Assembly (NCBI GenBank): GCA_039199225.1 | Contig: JBCCSZ010000272.1 | Location: forward strand, 1 to 10,674 | Length of the DNA stretch: 10,674 nucleotides | Direction: 5' to 3' | From: JBCCSZ01 sp039199225 | GTDB lineage: Bacteria > Bacteroidota > Bacteroidia > Chitinophagales > Saprospiraceae | Shown: positions 1 to 7,590 of the stretch, piece by piece | Numbering within the stretch: position 1 is the stretch's first letter | Layout of the letters: every line of letters begins with the position of its first letter | Notes under the pieces: generated by a model | What the model saw: the letters and a program-made list of their open reading frames with translations, nothing else | What the model was told of the DNA's origin: nothing | Database searches by the model: none | Translations under genes and position numbers: made by a program

Positions 1-1332
1 CATCCGCAACATCCACAATCGTCAATTCCACTACGCCACCACTGATCGGATAAGGTCCCGCCAACACGCGCTGGCCGTATGCCCCCGACAAAGTCCCAGA
101 TTCCCAAGACGCTCCCGTATTCACACCCGTCACCAACAACTCAAAACTGAACGTATCATCGCTCCCATCACTCGGTGTCCCATTGTCGTCACACAACACA
201 TTGTCTACCAACGCTCGTATCTCACAAGCGTCCGAACAACTGGCCGGCGCACCCACACGGACGATAGTCCTACAAGCCCCATCCGCAACATCCACGATCG
301 TCAATTCCACTACACCCCCACTGATCGGATAAGGTCCTGCCAACACGCGCTGGCCGTATGCTCCCGACAAAGTCCCAGATTCCCAAGTCGCTCCCGTATT
401 CACCCCTGTCACCAACAACTCAAAACTAAACGTATCATCGCTCCCATCACTTGGCGTCCCATTGTCATCACACAAAACATTGTCTACCAATGCCCGAATC
501 TCACAAGCATCCGAACAACTGGCCGGCGCACCCACACGAACAATGGCCCTACAGGACGCGTCCGCAACATCCACAATCGTCAATTCCACTACTCCACCAC
601 TGATCGGATAAGGTCCTGCCAACACACGCTGACCATATGCTCCCGACAAAGTCCCAGACTCCCAAGAAGCTCCCGTATTCACCCCCGTCACCAACAACTC
701 AAAACTGAACGTATCGTCACTCCCATCACTCGGCGTTCCATTGTCATCACACAATACATTATCTACCAATGCCCGAATCTCACAAGCGTCCGAACAACTG
801 GCCGGCGCACCCACACGCACAATAGTCCTGCACGACACATCCGCAACATCCACAATCGTCAATTCCACTACACCACCACTGATCGGATAAGGTCCTGCCA
901 ACACACGCTGACCATATGCCCCAGACAAAGTCCCAGATTCCCAAGTCGCTCCCGTATTCACCCCCGTCACCAACAGCTCAAAACTGAACGTATCATCGCT
1001 CCCATCACTCGGCGTTCCATTGTCATCACACAACACATTATCCACCAATGCTCGGATCTCACAAGCGTCCGAACAACTGGCCGGCGCACCCACACGGACA
1101 ATAGTCCTACACAACACATCCGCAACATCCACAATCGTCAATTCAACTACACCACCACTGATCGGATAAGGACCTGCCAACACGCGCTGACCATATGCTC
1201 CCGACAAAGTCCCAGACTCCCAGGACGCTCCCGTATTCACCCCCGTCACCAACAACTCAAAACTAAACGTATCATCACTACCATCACTCGGCGTCCCATT
1301 GTCATCACACAATACATTGTCCACCAACGCCT
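1..1332 (-). repeat. Near-identical 279-bp tandem array (4.8 copies, continuing left)
   Basis: The landmark TCCGCAAC recurs at 282, 561, 840 and 1119, an exact 279-bp (93-codon) period. A further partial copy lies at the left edge. Copies differ mostly at silent third positions and at a few residues, such as S/T after the conserved alanine before W and the two residues before the fourth Cys. Identity collapses abruptly near 1332, where the next unit toward the N-terminus is diverged. In-frame tandem duplication or gene conversion is the likely cause. The array probably continues past base 1, so its copy number is unknown and an assembly may have collapsed it. Confidence 0.95.
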
Positions 1333-4300
1333 GTATTGAACAGGGATCGGAGCAAGGGGCAGGTGGTGCAATCCGCGCTACAGTGGAACATCCTCCCGCT
1401 TGACCGTCTTGAATAAAAATTGTCACAGGCCCCCTGCTAATTGGATAGCCACTCAATATAACCGACTGACCATAATTCCCCCTTGTCCCCCCGAATATTT
1501 GCCACTGCCCACTGGTGAACACACCATCGATCAATAATTCAAAGCCATAAGTATCGTCGAAAGGGTCATCGGGCGTACCATTGTCGTCGCAGAAAACATT
1601 GAGTGGCTGGGCAAAAATGGAACAAGTACCAGAACAGGGATTCGTCACATTGGTATCAAAGTCTGTCTGACAATTGGGATCATCTACATCAGAGACCGTC
1701 ATGGTGAAAGGTCCATCGCTGATATTGAACGGACCAATGGTCACCGGCCTGTTATATTCTCCCGAAAAAGGACCGCTGATCCATCCACTGCCGGCGTTGT
1801 TGGCCGTCACGGTCAGATCAAGGTTGAAGACATCATCCGAGGGATCGTTAGGTGTACCATTGTCGTTACAGCGGCGGTTGCTGATGGTTGCATTGAGGTA
1901 GCAAGCATCAGCACAAGGGGCAGGTGGCTCAATCGTCAAACTGGTTCGACAGTCCGGATCAAAGGCATCGACAATAACGATAGACTGTGGACCAGCACCT
2001 GCCACCAGACCACTGATGCGCCTGGGAATCCCATAATCCCCAACCGTCCCACCTGTAAACCAACGACCACTCAAGCCCAGTCCGGTTACGCGCAGGTCAA
2101 AGGAAAAGGTGTCGTCGGTCAGATCGTTGGGGGTACCGTTGTCGTCACATGTTATGTTGGAAGCCGTCGCTTCGATGGGACAGACTGCAGAACAGGTTCC
2201 AGGAGCACGGACCGCCAAAGAGAGCTGGCAAGTGGGATCGGCATCATCAGTTAAGACAACATTGACCACTTGATTCCCAGCAATGGGAAAGGGACCAAAT
2301 AAAACAGCCTCATTGTAGTTTCCAGCATTTAGGTTGCTGGTCCAGGCGACTCCTGTGTTATTGCCCATTACAGTCAGCTCAAAGGTAAAGGTATCATCCG
2401 ATCCGTCGTTGGGCGTACCGTTATCGCTGCACAGCAGGTTGGACGTTTCAGCGGTCAGCTCGCAGGGGAAGGAGCAGTTGCTGGGAGCATTTATTGAAAT
2501 GGAGGTTTGACAATCGGGATCGGTATCGTCGGTCACCAACAAATCAACTGTTCCAAGGGCGATGGGAAATGGGCCAAAGCTGATTGTCTGACCGTAGTTG
2601 CCTGTTGTATTTCCGGCTGTCCAGGTAGTTGAAGTCGGACCACCGCGCACGCTGAGATCGAACGTAAAGGTATCATCAGTAGGGTCAGCAGGCGTGCCGT
2701 TGTCGTTGCATTGGATGTTGTTACTTCTGACCGTAATCACACAAGTATCCGAGCAAGGAGGGGGAGGCACGACCGTTAGGCTGGTTTGACAAGTACTGTC
2801 GTTTACATCAAAAATAGTTGCGGTGAACGGTCCATCACTAATGGCGAAATTACCCCGAATGACACCCTGTCCATAAGGAGCTGTCGCCCCCAAAGCACGC
2901 CAATTCGGCCCGACATTCGTTCCATCTACATTCAAACGAAAAAGAAATAGATCATCCGTTGGATCGAAAGGTGTTTGATTGTCCAGGCAGGTCAGCTCAC
3001 TGATGCTGGCCGTCAATGTACACGGCCCGGAACAAGCCTCTGGCGGTACAACCAACAATTCTACCATGCAATTTGCATCTGCAGCATCCTCAATGCTTAA
3101 ATTGAAGGGGCCGTCTGAAATCGGGTAAGGTCCCAATCGAATGGTCTCTCCATAATTGCCGGAAAGACCGGCTGCTGTCCAAGTTGTAGATGTATTGACG
3201 CCATTGACTCGAAGATCAAAGAAAAAGATATCGTCTGTTCCATCCCTGGGAGTGCCATTGTCGTCGCATGCTATTGACTGAATGCTGGCAGCAATCGAGC
3301 AATTCTCAGAACACAGCAATTGTGGATACACCTGAATGCTCGTCTGACAATTTGGATCGTCATTGTCTCGAATCGGAATGAATTGCGGACCTGCTACAAA
3401 AGGATATGGCCCCACGGTTATTGTTTCATTGTAGTTGCCAGTAAAACCCACGGTATTCCATCCGCTGCCAGTGTTGGCTCCCGTAACTGTAATGTCGCAA
3501 ATAAATAGGTCGTCGTTTCGATCATTGGGCGTGCCATTATCGTCGCATTCAAAATTGGAAGCATCCACAGAAAGGACGCAGAGGTTGTCGCAGGGAGGCG
3601 GTGGAACGATCCTGATGAGTGTCGAGCAATTGGCATCGTCGATGTCTTGGATATTGTATTCCAGAGAGCCATCTGCAATAGGGAAAGGCCCCAGTCGGAT
3701 GTTTTCATTGTAATTGCCACTCAGGCCGCTGGCTTGCCAGGAAGCTCCAGTCAGCAAGCCGAATACCCGAAGGTCGAAAGTAAAGGTATCATCGGAAGGG
3801 TCGGCTGGCGTGCCATTGTCAGAGCATTCAATATTGCTGGCTTGGGCGTTGATGAAACAGCTTTGGGCGCAGACATCCGGCGGGTCAATTGAAAGGGTGA
3901 CCGCACAACTGGGGTCGAATTGATCGACAATGGGAAAGATTTGCGATCCATTGCGCACTGGGCTTTGAGTAATCACCGGCGATCCATAGGTCCCCCCAAG
4001 AAATCGGGCAAACCAACGCCCACCTACTGTCGGTCCATAGACGGTTATCTCATAGCTGAAGGCATCGTCTTGATTGGTCGAAGGGTTGTTTTCGATGCAT
4101 TTGATGTTATCGGCAGTGGCGAACATTGAACAACTGGCCGAACAAATATCAGGCGGTTGAACAATGATGGAGGCATTGCAAGCGGGATCGGCCGAATCTT
4201 GGATCGTCAATTTGACGGTACCATCGCTGAGCGGAAAAGGCCCCAATTGCTGAGATTCACCAAAGTTGCCACTGTAGATGCCACTCACCCAAGTCCCAGT

Positions 4301-5056
4301 AGAATAGAAACCAGTAACCAACAGCTCGAAGGTAAAAGTATCATCGGAAGGGTCGTTGGGTGTACCGCCATCGTCGCAACGCAACTTGGAGGTATTCGCT
4401 TCAAGAAAACAAGTTCCAGAACAGTCTGGTGGAGGACTCACCACTACGATGGTGCGGCAGTCTGGGTCGAGCTGGTCACTGATCACAAACCAACGTCGAT
4501 TGCTGGTGATGGGGACGCTGTCAAACAGCAGCGGGACATCGTAGAATCCGTCTCCAAATCGTGAAGTCCACTCGCCACCTGTGGAAGGCCCGGTCACCAA
4601 TAATTCATAGGAAAAAAAATCGTCGAATGGATCGTTGGGCGTACCATTGTCATTACAAGAAAGGATATTGGCGACTGCCCGGATGGGACAAGAGTCTGAA
4701 CAAACATCCGGTGCCTGCACCCGAACGGTGGTTTGACAAGTCGGATCGGCTACATCCGTCACCAACAGCACCAGCGGCCCTCCACTGATGGGAACCCCAT
4801 TTACAGGGACCGTCTCTCCATAGAAAGCCGTGACAATTCCCACTGCCCAACGGTCGGAAGGATCACCACCTGTTACGGTTAGCTCAAAAGAAAAAGTATC
4901 GTCTGTGGGGTCGTCGGGTGTACCATTGTCATTGCAAACAGCCGTTGTAGCAACTGCGTTGAGGGTGCAATGGGGCTGAGCGGCCGAAAGGAAAAGAGGC
5001 GTTCCCAATAGTCCGAGCATTACTCCCAGGCAGAGAGGAGTAAAAATCTTGTCCAT
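1..5056 (-). CDS. Giant secreted multi-repeat surface protein (C-terminal part outside the window)
   Basis: The reading frame stays open from an ATG at 5056 to the left edge, giving 1,685 residues with no stop. Residues 1-26 look like a Sec signal peptide: basic start, hydrophobic core GVMLGLLGTPLFLS, AAQ cleavage site. The rest is 18 tandem domains of about 93 residues. Each has a CSxxC pair, then 10-11 residues later C-x-DNGTPxDPxDDxFxFE, a central W, a G-x-YG motif, GP-P-I, an I-x-D strand and a fourth Cys. This suggests an all-beta extracellular domain with two possible disulfides and an Asp-rich, possibly calcium-binding loop. I recognise the style from large Bacteroidota surface proteins but cannot name a family. 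T9SS export is inferred from the signal peptide and the adjacent T9SS cargo; the sorting domain would lie off the left edge. The start is preceded by an A/T-rich leader typical of the phylum. A 213-nt gap separates it from the upstream gene, so it may have its own promoter; I saw no convincing one. Confidence 0.9.
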   Translation of the reverse strand, partial: MDKIFTPLCLGVMLGLLGTPLFLSAAQPHCTLNAVATTAVCNDNGTPDDPTDDTFSFELTVTGGDPSDRWAVGIVTAFYGETVPVNGVPISGGPLVLLVTDVADPTCQTTVRVQAPDVCSDSCPIRAVANILSCNDNGTPNDPFDDFFSYELLVTGPSTGGEWTSRFGDGFYDVPLLFDSVPITSNRRWFVISDQLDPDCRTIVVVSPPPDCSGTCFLEANTSKLRCDDGGTPNDPSDDTFTFELLVTGFYSTGTWVSGIYSGNFGESQQLGPFPLSDGTVKLTIQDSADPACNASIIVQPPDICSASCSMFATADNIKCIENNPSTNQDDAFSYEITVYGPTVGGRWFARFLGGTYGSPVITQSPVRNGSQIFPIVDQFDPSCAVTLSIDPPDVCAQSCFINAQASNIECSDNGTPADPSDDTFTFDLRVFGLLTGASWQASGLSGNYNENIRLGPFPIADGSLEYNIQDIDDANCSTLIRIVPPPPCDNLCVLSVDASNFECDDNGTPNDRNDDLFICDITVTGANTGSGWNTVGFTGNYNETITVGPYPFVAGPQFIPIRDNDDPNCQTSIQVYPQLLCSENCSIAASIQSIACDDNGTPRDGTDDIFFFDLRVNGVNTSTTWTAAGLSGNYGETIRLGPYPISDGPFNLSIEDAADANCMVELLVVPPEACSGPCTLTASISELTCLDNQTPFDPTDDLFLFRLNVDGTNVGPNWRALGATAPYGQGVIRGNFAISDGPFTATIFDVNDSTCQTSLTVVPPPPCSDTCVITVRSNNIQCNDNGTPADPTDDTFTFDLSVRGGPTSTTWTAGNTTGNYGQTISFGPFPIALGTVDLLVTDDTDPDCQTSISINAPSNCSFPCELTAETSNLLCSDNGTPNDGSDDTFTFELTVMGNNTGVAWTSNLNAGNYNEAVLFGPFPIAGNQVVNVVLTDDADPTCQLSLAVRAPGTCSAVCPIEATASNITCDDNGTPNDLTDDTFSFDLRVTGLGLSGRWFTGGTVGDYGIPRRISGLVAGAGPQSIVIVDAFDPDCRTSLTIEPPAPCADACYLNATISNRRCNDNGTPNDPSDDVFNLDLTVTANNAGSGWISGPFSGEYNRPVTIGPFNISDGPFTMTVSDVDDPNCQTDFDTNVTNPCSGTCSIFAQPLNVFCDDNGTPDDPFDDTYGFELLIDGVFTSGQWQIFGGTRGNYGQSVILSGYPISRGPVTIFIQDGQAGGCSTVARIAPPAPCSDPCSIQALVDNVLCDDNGTPSDGSDDTFSFELLVTGVNTGASWESGTLSGAYGQRVLAGPYPISGGVVELTIVDVADVLCRTIVRVGAPASCSDACEIRALVDNVLCDDNGTPSDGSDDTFSFELLVTGVNTGATWESGTLSGAYGQRVLAGPYPISGGVVELTIVDVADVSCRTIVRVGAPASCSDACEIRALVDNVLCDDNGTPSDGSDDTFSFELLVTGVNTGASWESGTLSGAYGQRVLAGPYPISGGVVELTIVDVADASCRAIVRVGAPASCSDACEIRALVDNVLCDDNGTPSDGSDDTFSFELLVTGVNTGATWESGTLSGAYGQRVLAGPYPISGGVVELTIVDVADGACRTIVRVGAPASCSDACEIRALVDNVLCDDNGTPSDGSDDTFSFELLVTGVNTGASWESGTLSGAYGQRVLAGPYPISGGVVELTIVDVAD
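1333..4985 (-). repeat. Diverged protein-level repeats of the giant gene (13 units)
   Basis: The DNGTP-type landmark recurs about every 276-282 bases, near 1578, 1855, 2131, 2411, 2692, 2971, 3249, 3529, 3808, 4085, 4361, 4639 and 4918. Here the DNA is strongly diverged and only the protein pattern is kept. Two units have a degenerate landmark: near 2971 it reads DNQTP, and near 4085 it reads ENNPSTNQDD. Spacer lengths vary by one or two codons, so these are older duplications than the array at the left edge. Confidence 0.9.
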
Positions 5057-5269
5057 ATTTTTTGTTTTAAACAGCTAGGTTGTTCTGTTCAAGTAGCTGG
5101 ACATCTTTTTTCGTATAGCCAGGAAAGAAATTTTAAAAGGTCGTTGACGATGCTACAGAACGCCCTAAAGTCAGAAATATCACTTCAAGCAAAAAACACA
5201 GGCTCTAAGAAATTGTTGCTGGATTAATTGAATTGTGGGTCGATACTGCCAGTGGTGGTCAAATAAGCA

Positions 5270-6928
5270 TCAACGGATCAGTGTCAAACTGCCGGAAAAA
5301 GGTCGGATTTTACCGTCGCTCATTTCCAGTTCAGCCATGTAGACATATACGCCGGGCGATGAAAACTCCCCCTTGTAGCGGCCATCCCAGCCGCCATCCG
5401 ATTGATTGGGAAGCAATTGTTGCCCTTCATACACCAAATCACCCCAACGGTCAAAAATTTGCAAGCGTTCGATGGATCGCAAGTCAGCACCTCCAAAGAT
5501 TGTGAAAAAGTCATTGTGGCCATCGTTGTTCGGCGTAAAGACGTTTGGGACAAAAACCCGATAGTAGTCCAAATCTAATAAGACGAGGCTGTCGCAACCC
5601 TGGCTGGATTGGTAGGTCAATTCGTACTGACCGGCAAAGCGAAATTTTCTATTGCCCAAGGCATAGGTTTCTCCCTCAAAAATAAAGGCACTCAGGGTGT
5701 CTTCTCCCCGCCCGGGCGCCAACAGTTCCAAAGTGACAATGCTGTCGCACTGGTCTACCGAAGGAAACGTATCCACATAGGTGCCTGGCACATCCAATTG
5801 TCGATCTCCAAAGGCATAGCTCGTTCCTTCACAAAGGTAGTGCTCCACCGATTCGCGAAAAACCGGTACTTGATACACAAACTGTCGGGATACCTGACAA
5901 TCATTATCGCTCAAAATGCGAACCTGGTACTCTCCCACTCCATAAGTAGGCCGAATTCGGATGTCTGTCTCCCCTGGCAAAGCAATGCCATTTCGGTACC
6001 ATTGATAAGTATGCTTGGGTATTTCTGGAACGGTAAGTGCAAAATCTGAACGACAAGGATGCCCTTCTGTATTGATGCGAAATTCAAAAGACTGGACGTC
6101 GTCCAAAACCAGGTTGTCAAAAAAGTAATAGGTACTAACGGTGGCAGTGGTACGACGGCAGGGCGGTCCAATAGCAACCGCATAGATGTCTTCTGTTGGC
6201 TCCAAATCAATTTCCGCCAACTTCCAATTGGCTCCCGCCGAGTTGACCAATACGCTGCCCAACTCCACCCAACCCGGGCCATTGGTCGGGCATCCAAACA
6301 TATCGTTGGTACCGCCGAAAGGCAAATTGGCGCAATCCGTCGTACCAAAAAAAGTGATACTCATAGGCGGCGAAGCTTCCTGATTGACAAATCCCACATG
6401 GAAGCGAAAGCGGTAAGATGTGTTGGCCAAAAGAGGACTCAACAAGCAAGCGCCTGCATATTCCTTCCAATCATATTCCTGTCCAACATTCCGAACCCGA
6501 CCATCTCGCAAACCAACCACTCCTTCGCCATCCGGAAACGGCAATGGCGGCGGAAACTCCCTCCAACCCATCCAACCACAGGTATGCAAATAGTCGGTGG
6601 TGGAAGCAGAGGCTTGTATCCAAGTATCGGCACAGTTGAGCTCACTGCGCGAACCAGGACAGCAGTTTTGATCTTCAAAGGAAGGATTGGGGATGAGCGA
6701 TACCGGTGCAATGACAGGGCAATCGCAGTCTGGATCGTTGAGATCAATCAGCCCGTCGCCGTCATCATCAATGGCGTTGTCGCAGATTTCTTCCATGAGC
6801 TGTGGCGCAGAAAAGGAAGGCAGAAAAACACCCAGACCAAACAGCAGCACAGTACAACACAGGTAGCTGACTGTATTCAAGAAGCTGATATGTGGCGGCC
6901 TTTCATTACTCATATCTCGTCCATTCAT
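5270..6928 (-). CDS. T9SS type B sorting domain-containing secreted multidomain protein
   Basis: This is a 552-residue exported protein. Residues 15-42 are a long signal peptide or membrane segment; ATG6 at 6913 is an alternative start. Residues 49-68 hold CDNAIDDDGDGLID, a calcium-loop-like motif common in Saprospiria. From about 78 (IPNPSFED) to 278 (YYFFDNLVLDD) lies a galactose-binding/jelly-roll-like module typical of carbohydrate-binding regions. Residues 290-355 (TYQWYRNG) look Ig/PKD-like. Two short repeats, 365-402 and 417-452, share EG-x-x-YA-x-G-x-R then G-x-Y then CDS. Residues 459-552 (FVPNVFTPNNDGHNDFF, IFDRWGDLVYEG, GWDGRYKG, SPGVYVYMAE) are the gliding-motility-associated type B C-terminal domain, which directs T9SS export across the outer membrane. 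It sits 83 nt below the small lipoprotein gene. A weak TAATTTTC box at 6976-6969 could be a promoter, but its 23-nt spacing to TTTG is long. The ligand is unknown. Confidence 0.92.
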   Translation of the reverse strand: MNGRDMSNERPPHISFLNTVSYLCCTVLLFGLGVFLPSFSAPQLMEEICDNAIDDDGDGLIDLNDPDCDCPVIAPVSLIPNPSFEDQNCCPGSRSELNCADTWIQASASTTDYLHTCGWMGWREFPPPLPFPDGEGVVGLRDGRVRNVGQEYDWKEYAGACLLSPLLANTSYRFRFHVGFVNQEASPPMSITFFGTTDCANLPFGGTNDMFGCPTNGPGWVELGSVLVNSAGANWKLAEIDLEPTEDIYAVAIGPPCRRTTATVSTYYFFDNLVLDDVQSFEFRINTEGHPCRSDFALTVPEIPKHTYQWYRNGIALPGETDIRIRPTYGVGEYQVRILSDNDCQVSRQFVYQVPVFRESVEHYLCEGTSYAFGDRQLDVPGTYVDTFPSVDQCDSIVTLELLAPGRGEDTLSAFIFEGETYALGNRKFRFAGQYELTYQSSQGCDSLVLLDLDYYRVFVPNVFTPNNDGHNDFFTIFGGADLRSIERLQIFDRWGDLVYEGQQLLPNQSDGGWDGRYKGEFSSPGVYVYMAELEMSDGKIRPFSGSLTLIR

Positions 6929-7011
6929 CGCAAAATAGAATAAAATATGCTAAGCTGCTTTCACCACAGAAAATTATTGAGGAATAGACGGAATCTAGAC
7001 AAAGCGGTAGC

Positions 7012-7497
7012 TCAAAAGACTTTACAAGGCTTGACAAAGAGCTGTATGTTATCGGCATCTTGCGGTAGGTCGCGCAAGCGCAAGATCACGCGCAGATCAC
7101 TTCGATTGGCAAAGTCATCCACATGCAAGCGTAAATCGAAGAGGTAGCGGGTGGGGTTATTAGCTGGAAATAGAGAAAATTCTCCAATGTATTTCTCTGT
7201 CGATAAAGCGCCCTGCTGCAACAGCACTTCAATCAGTACCGGATGCAAATCCGGATTGATGACTTTTTCCAGGGCCACCTCCACCAGTCCCTCCATACCA
7301 GTTGCTTTATCTAGAGGGATCGGCAAATCCACCTCCATTGTAGAAGTACTCAACAGATAGGTAGAATCCTGTTGCATTGATTTTTCCGTTTGACTGTTTT
7401 GCGCACTTTTACAATTGTATAAGCTTAGAATTTGAAAACCGAAGAGCAGCGCATAAAGAACGAATTTTGCCATAAAATCGAGTTTTAACCATTTCAT
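7012..7497 (-). CDS. Probable lipoprotein resembling the tyrosinase C-terminal (KFDV-like) domain
   Basis: This encodes 161 residues from ATG 7497. A TTG three codons upstream (7506) and an ATG at 7473 are alternative starts; I prefer 7497 because the GAAAGA just before it could serve as a ribosome site. Residues 9-28 form a hydrophobic signal segment ending at Cys29 (SLYNC). That lipobox is poor (Asn before Cys), so lipidation is only likely. A Ser/Gln/Thr-rich linker (30-53) leads to a beta-rich domain at 55-161. Its order VEVALEKV, VLIEVLL, YIGEFSLF, RYLFDLRLHVDDF, DLRVILRLRDLP parallels VFVSVELAKL, FFVRVYVN, FAGSFAFF, RSLVDISSTLRKL, STLTLSFVAVP in the C-terminal domain of the adjacent tyrosinase. 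It lacks any copper-site histidines. It lies 93 nt below the tyrosinase gene in the same direction. A role as partner or chaperone of the tyrosinase is inference. Confidence 0.8.
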   Translation of the reverse strand: MKWLKLDFMAKFVLYALLFGFQILSLYNCKSAQNSQTEKSMQQDSTYLLSTSTMEVDLPIPLDKATGMEGLVEVALEKVINPDLHPVLIEVLLQQGALSTEKYIGEFSLFPANNPTRYLFDLRLHVDDFANRSDLRVILRLRDLPQDADNIQLFVKPCKVF

Positions 7498-7555
7498 GTC
7501 TTTCAATCTAACTCAAAACAAACTTGGAATATTATATCTTTTGAAATTAGAAAGG

Positions 7556-7573
7556 GAGCTGGCAAGCCAGCTC
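7556..7573 (-). terminator. Hairpin between tyrosinase and lipoprotein genes (possible terminator or attenuator)
   Basis: GAGCTGGC (7556-7563) and GCCAGCTC (7566-7573) are perfect complements separated by AA, giving a strong eight-pair stem with a tight loop. It starts 18 nt after the tyrosinase stop. On the minus strand it is followed by CCCTTTCTAATTTC, which is T-rich but not a clean T-run. It may therefore be a partial terminator, a processing site, or a 3'-end stabiliser that lowers expression of the downstream genes. Confidence 0.45.
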
Positions 7574-7590
7574 TTCCTACCTATTTTCTT

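Noticed and set aside
1..1332. CRISPR array or satellite DNA
   Set aside because: The 279-bp units are adjacent without spacers, keep a single open frame and encode a regular protein domain.
4157..4564. Open plus-strand frame of 135 codons and similar shorter ones through the first 5 kb
   Set aside because: These are shadows of the giant minus-strand repeat gene; their sequence periodicity simply follows its repeats.
6059..6943. Open plus-strand frame of 294 codons
   Set aside because: It is entirely antisense to the T9SS type B protein gene, whose domains are clearly recognisable, and its translation shows no known domain or secretion signal.
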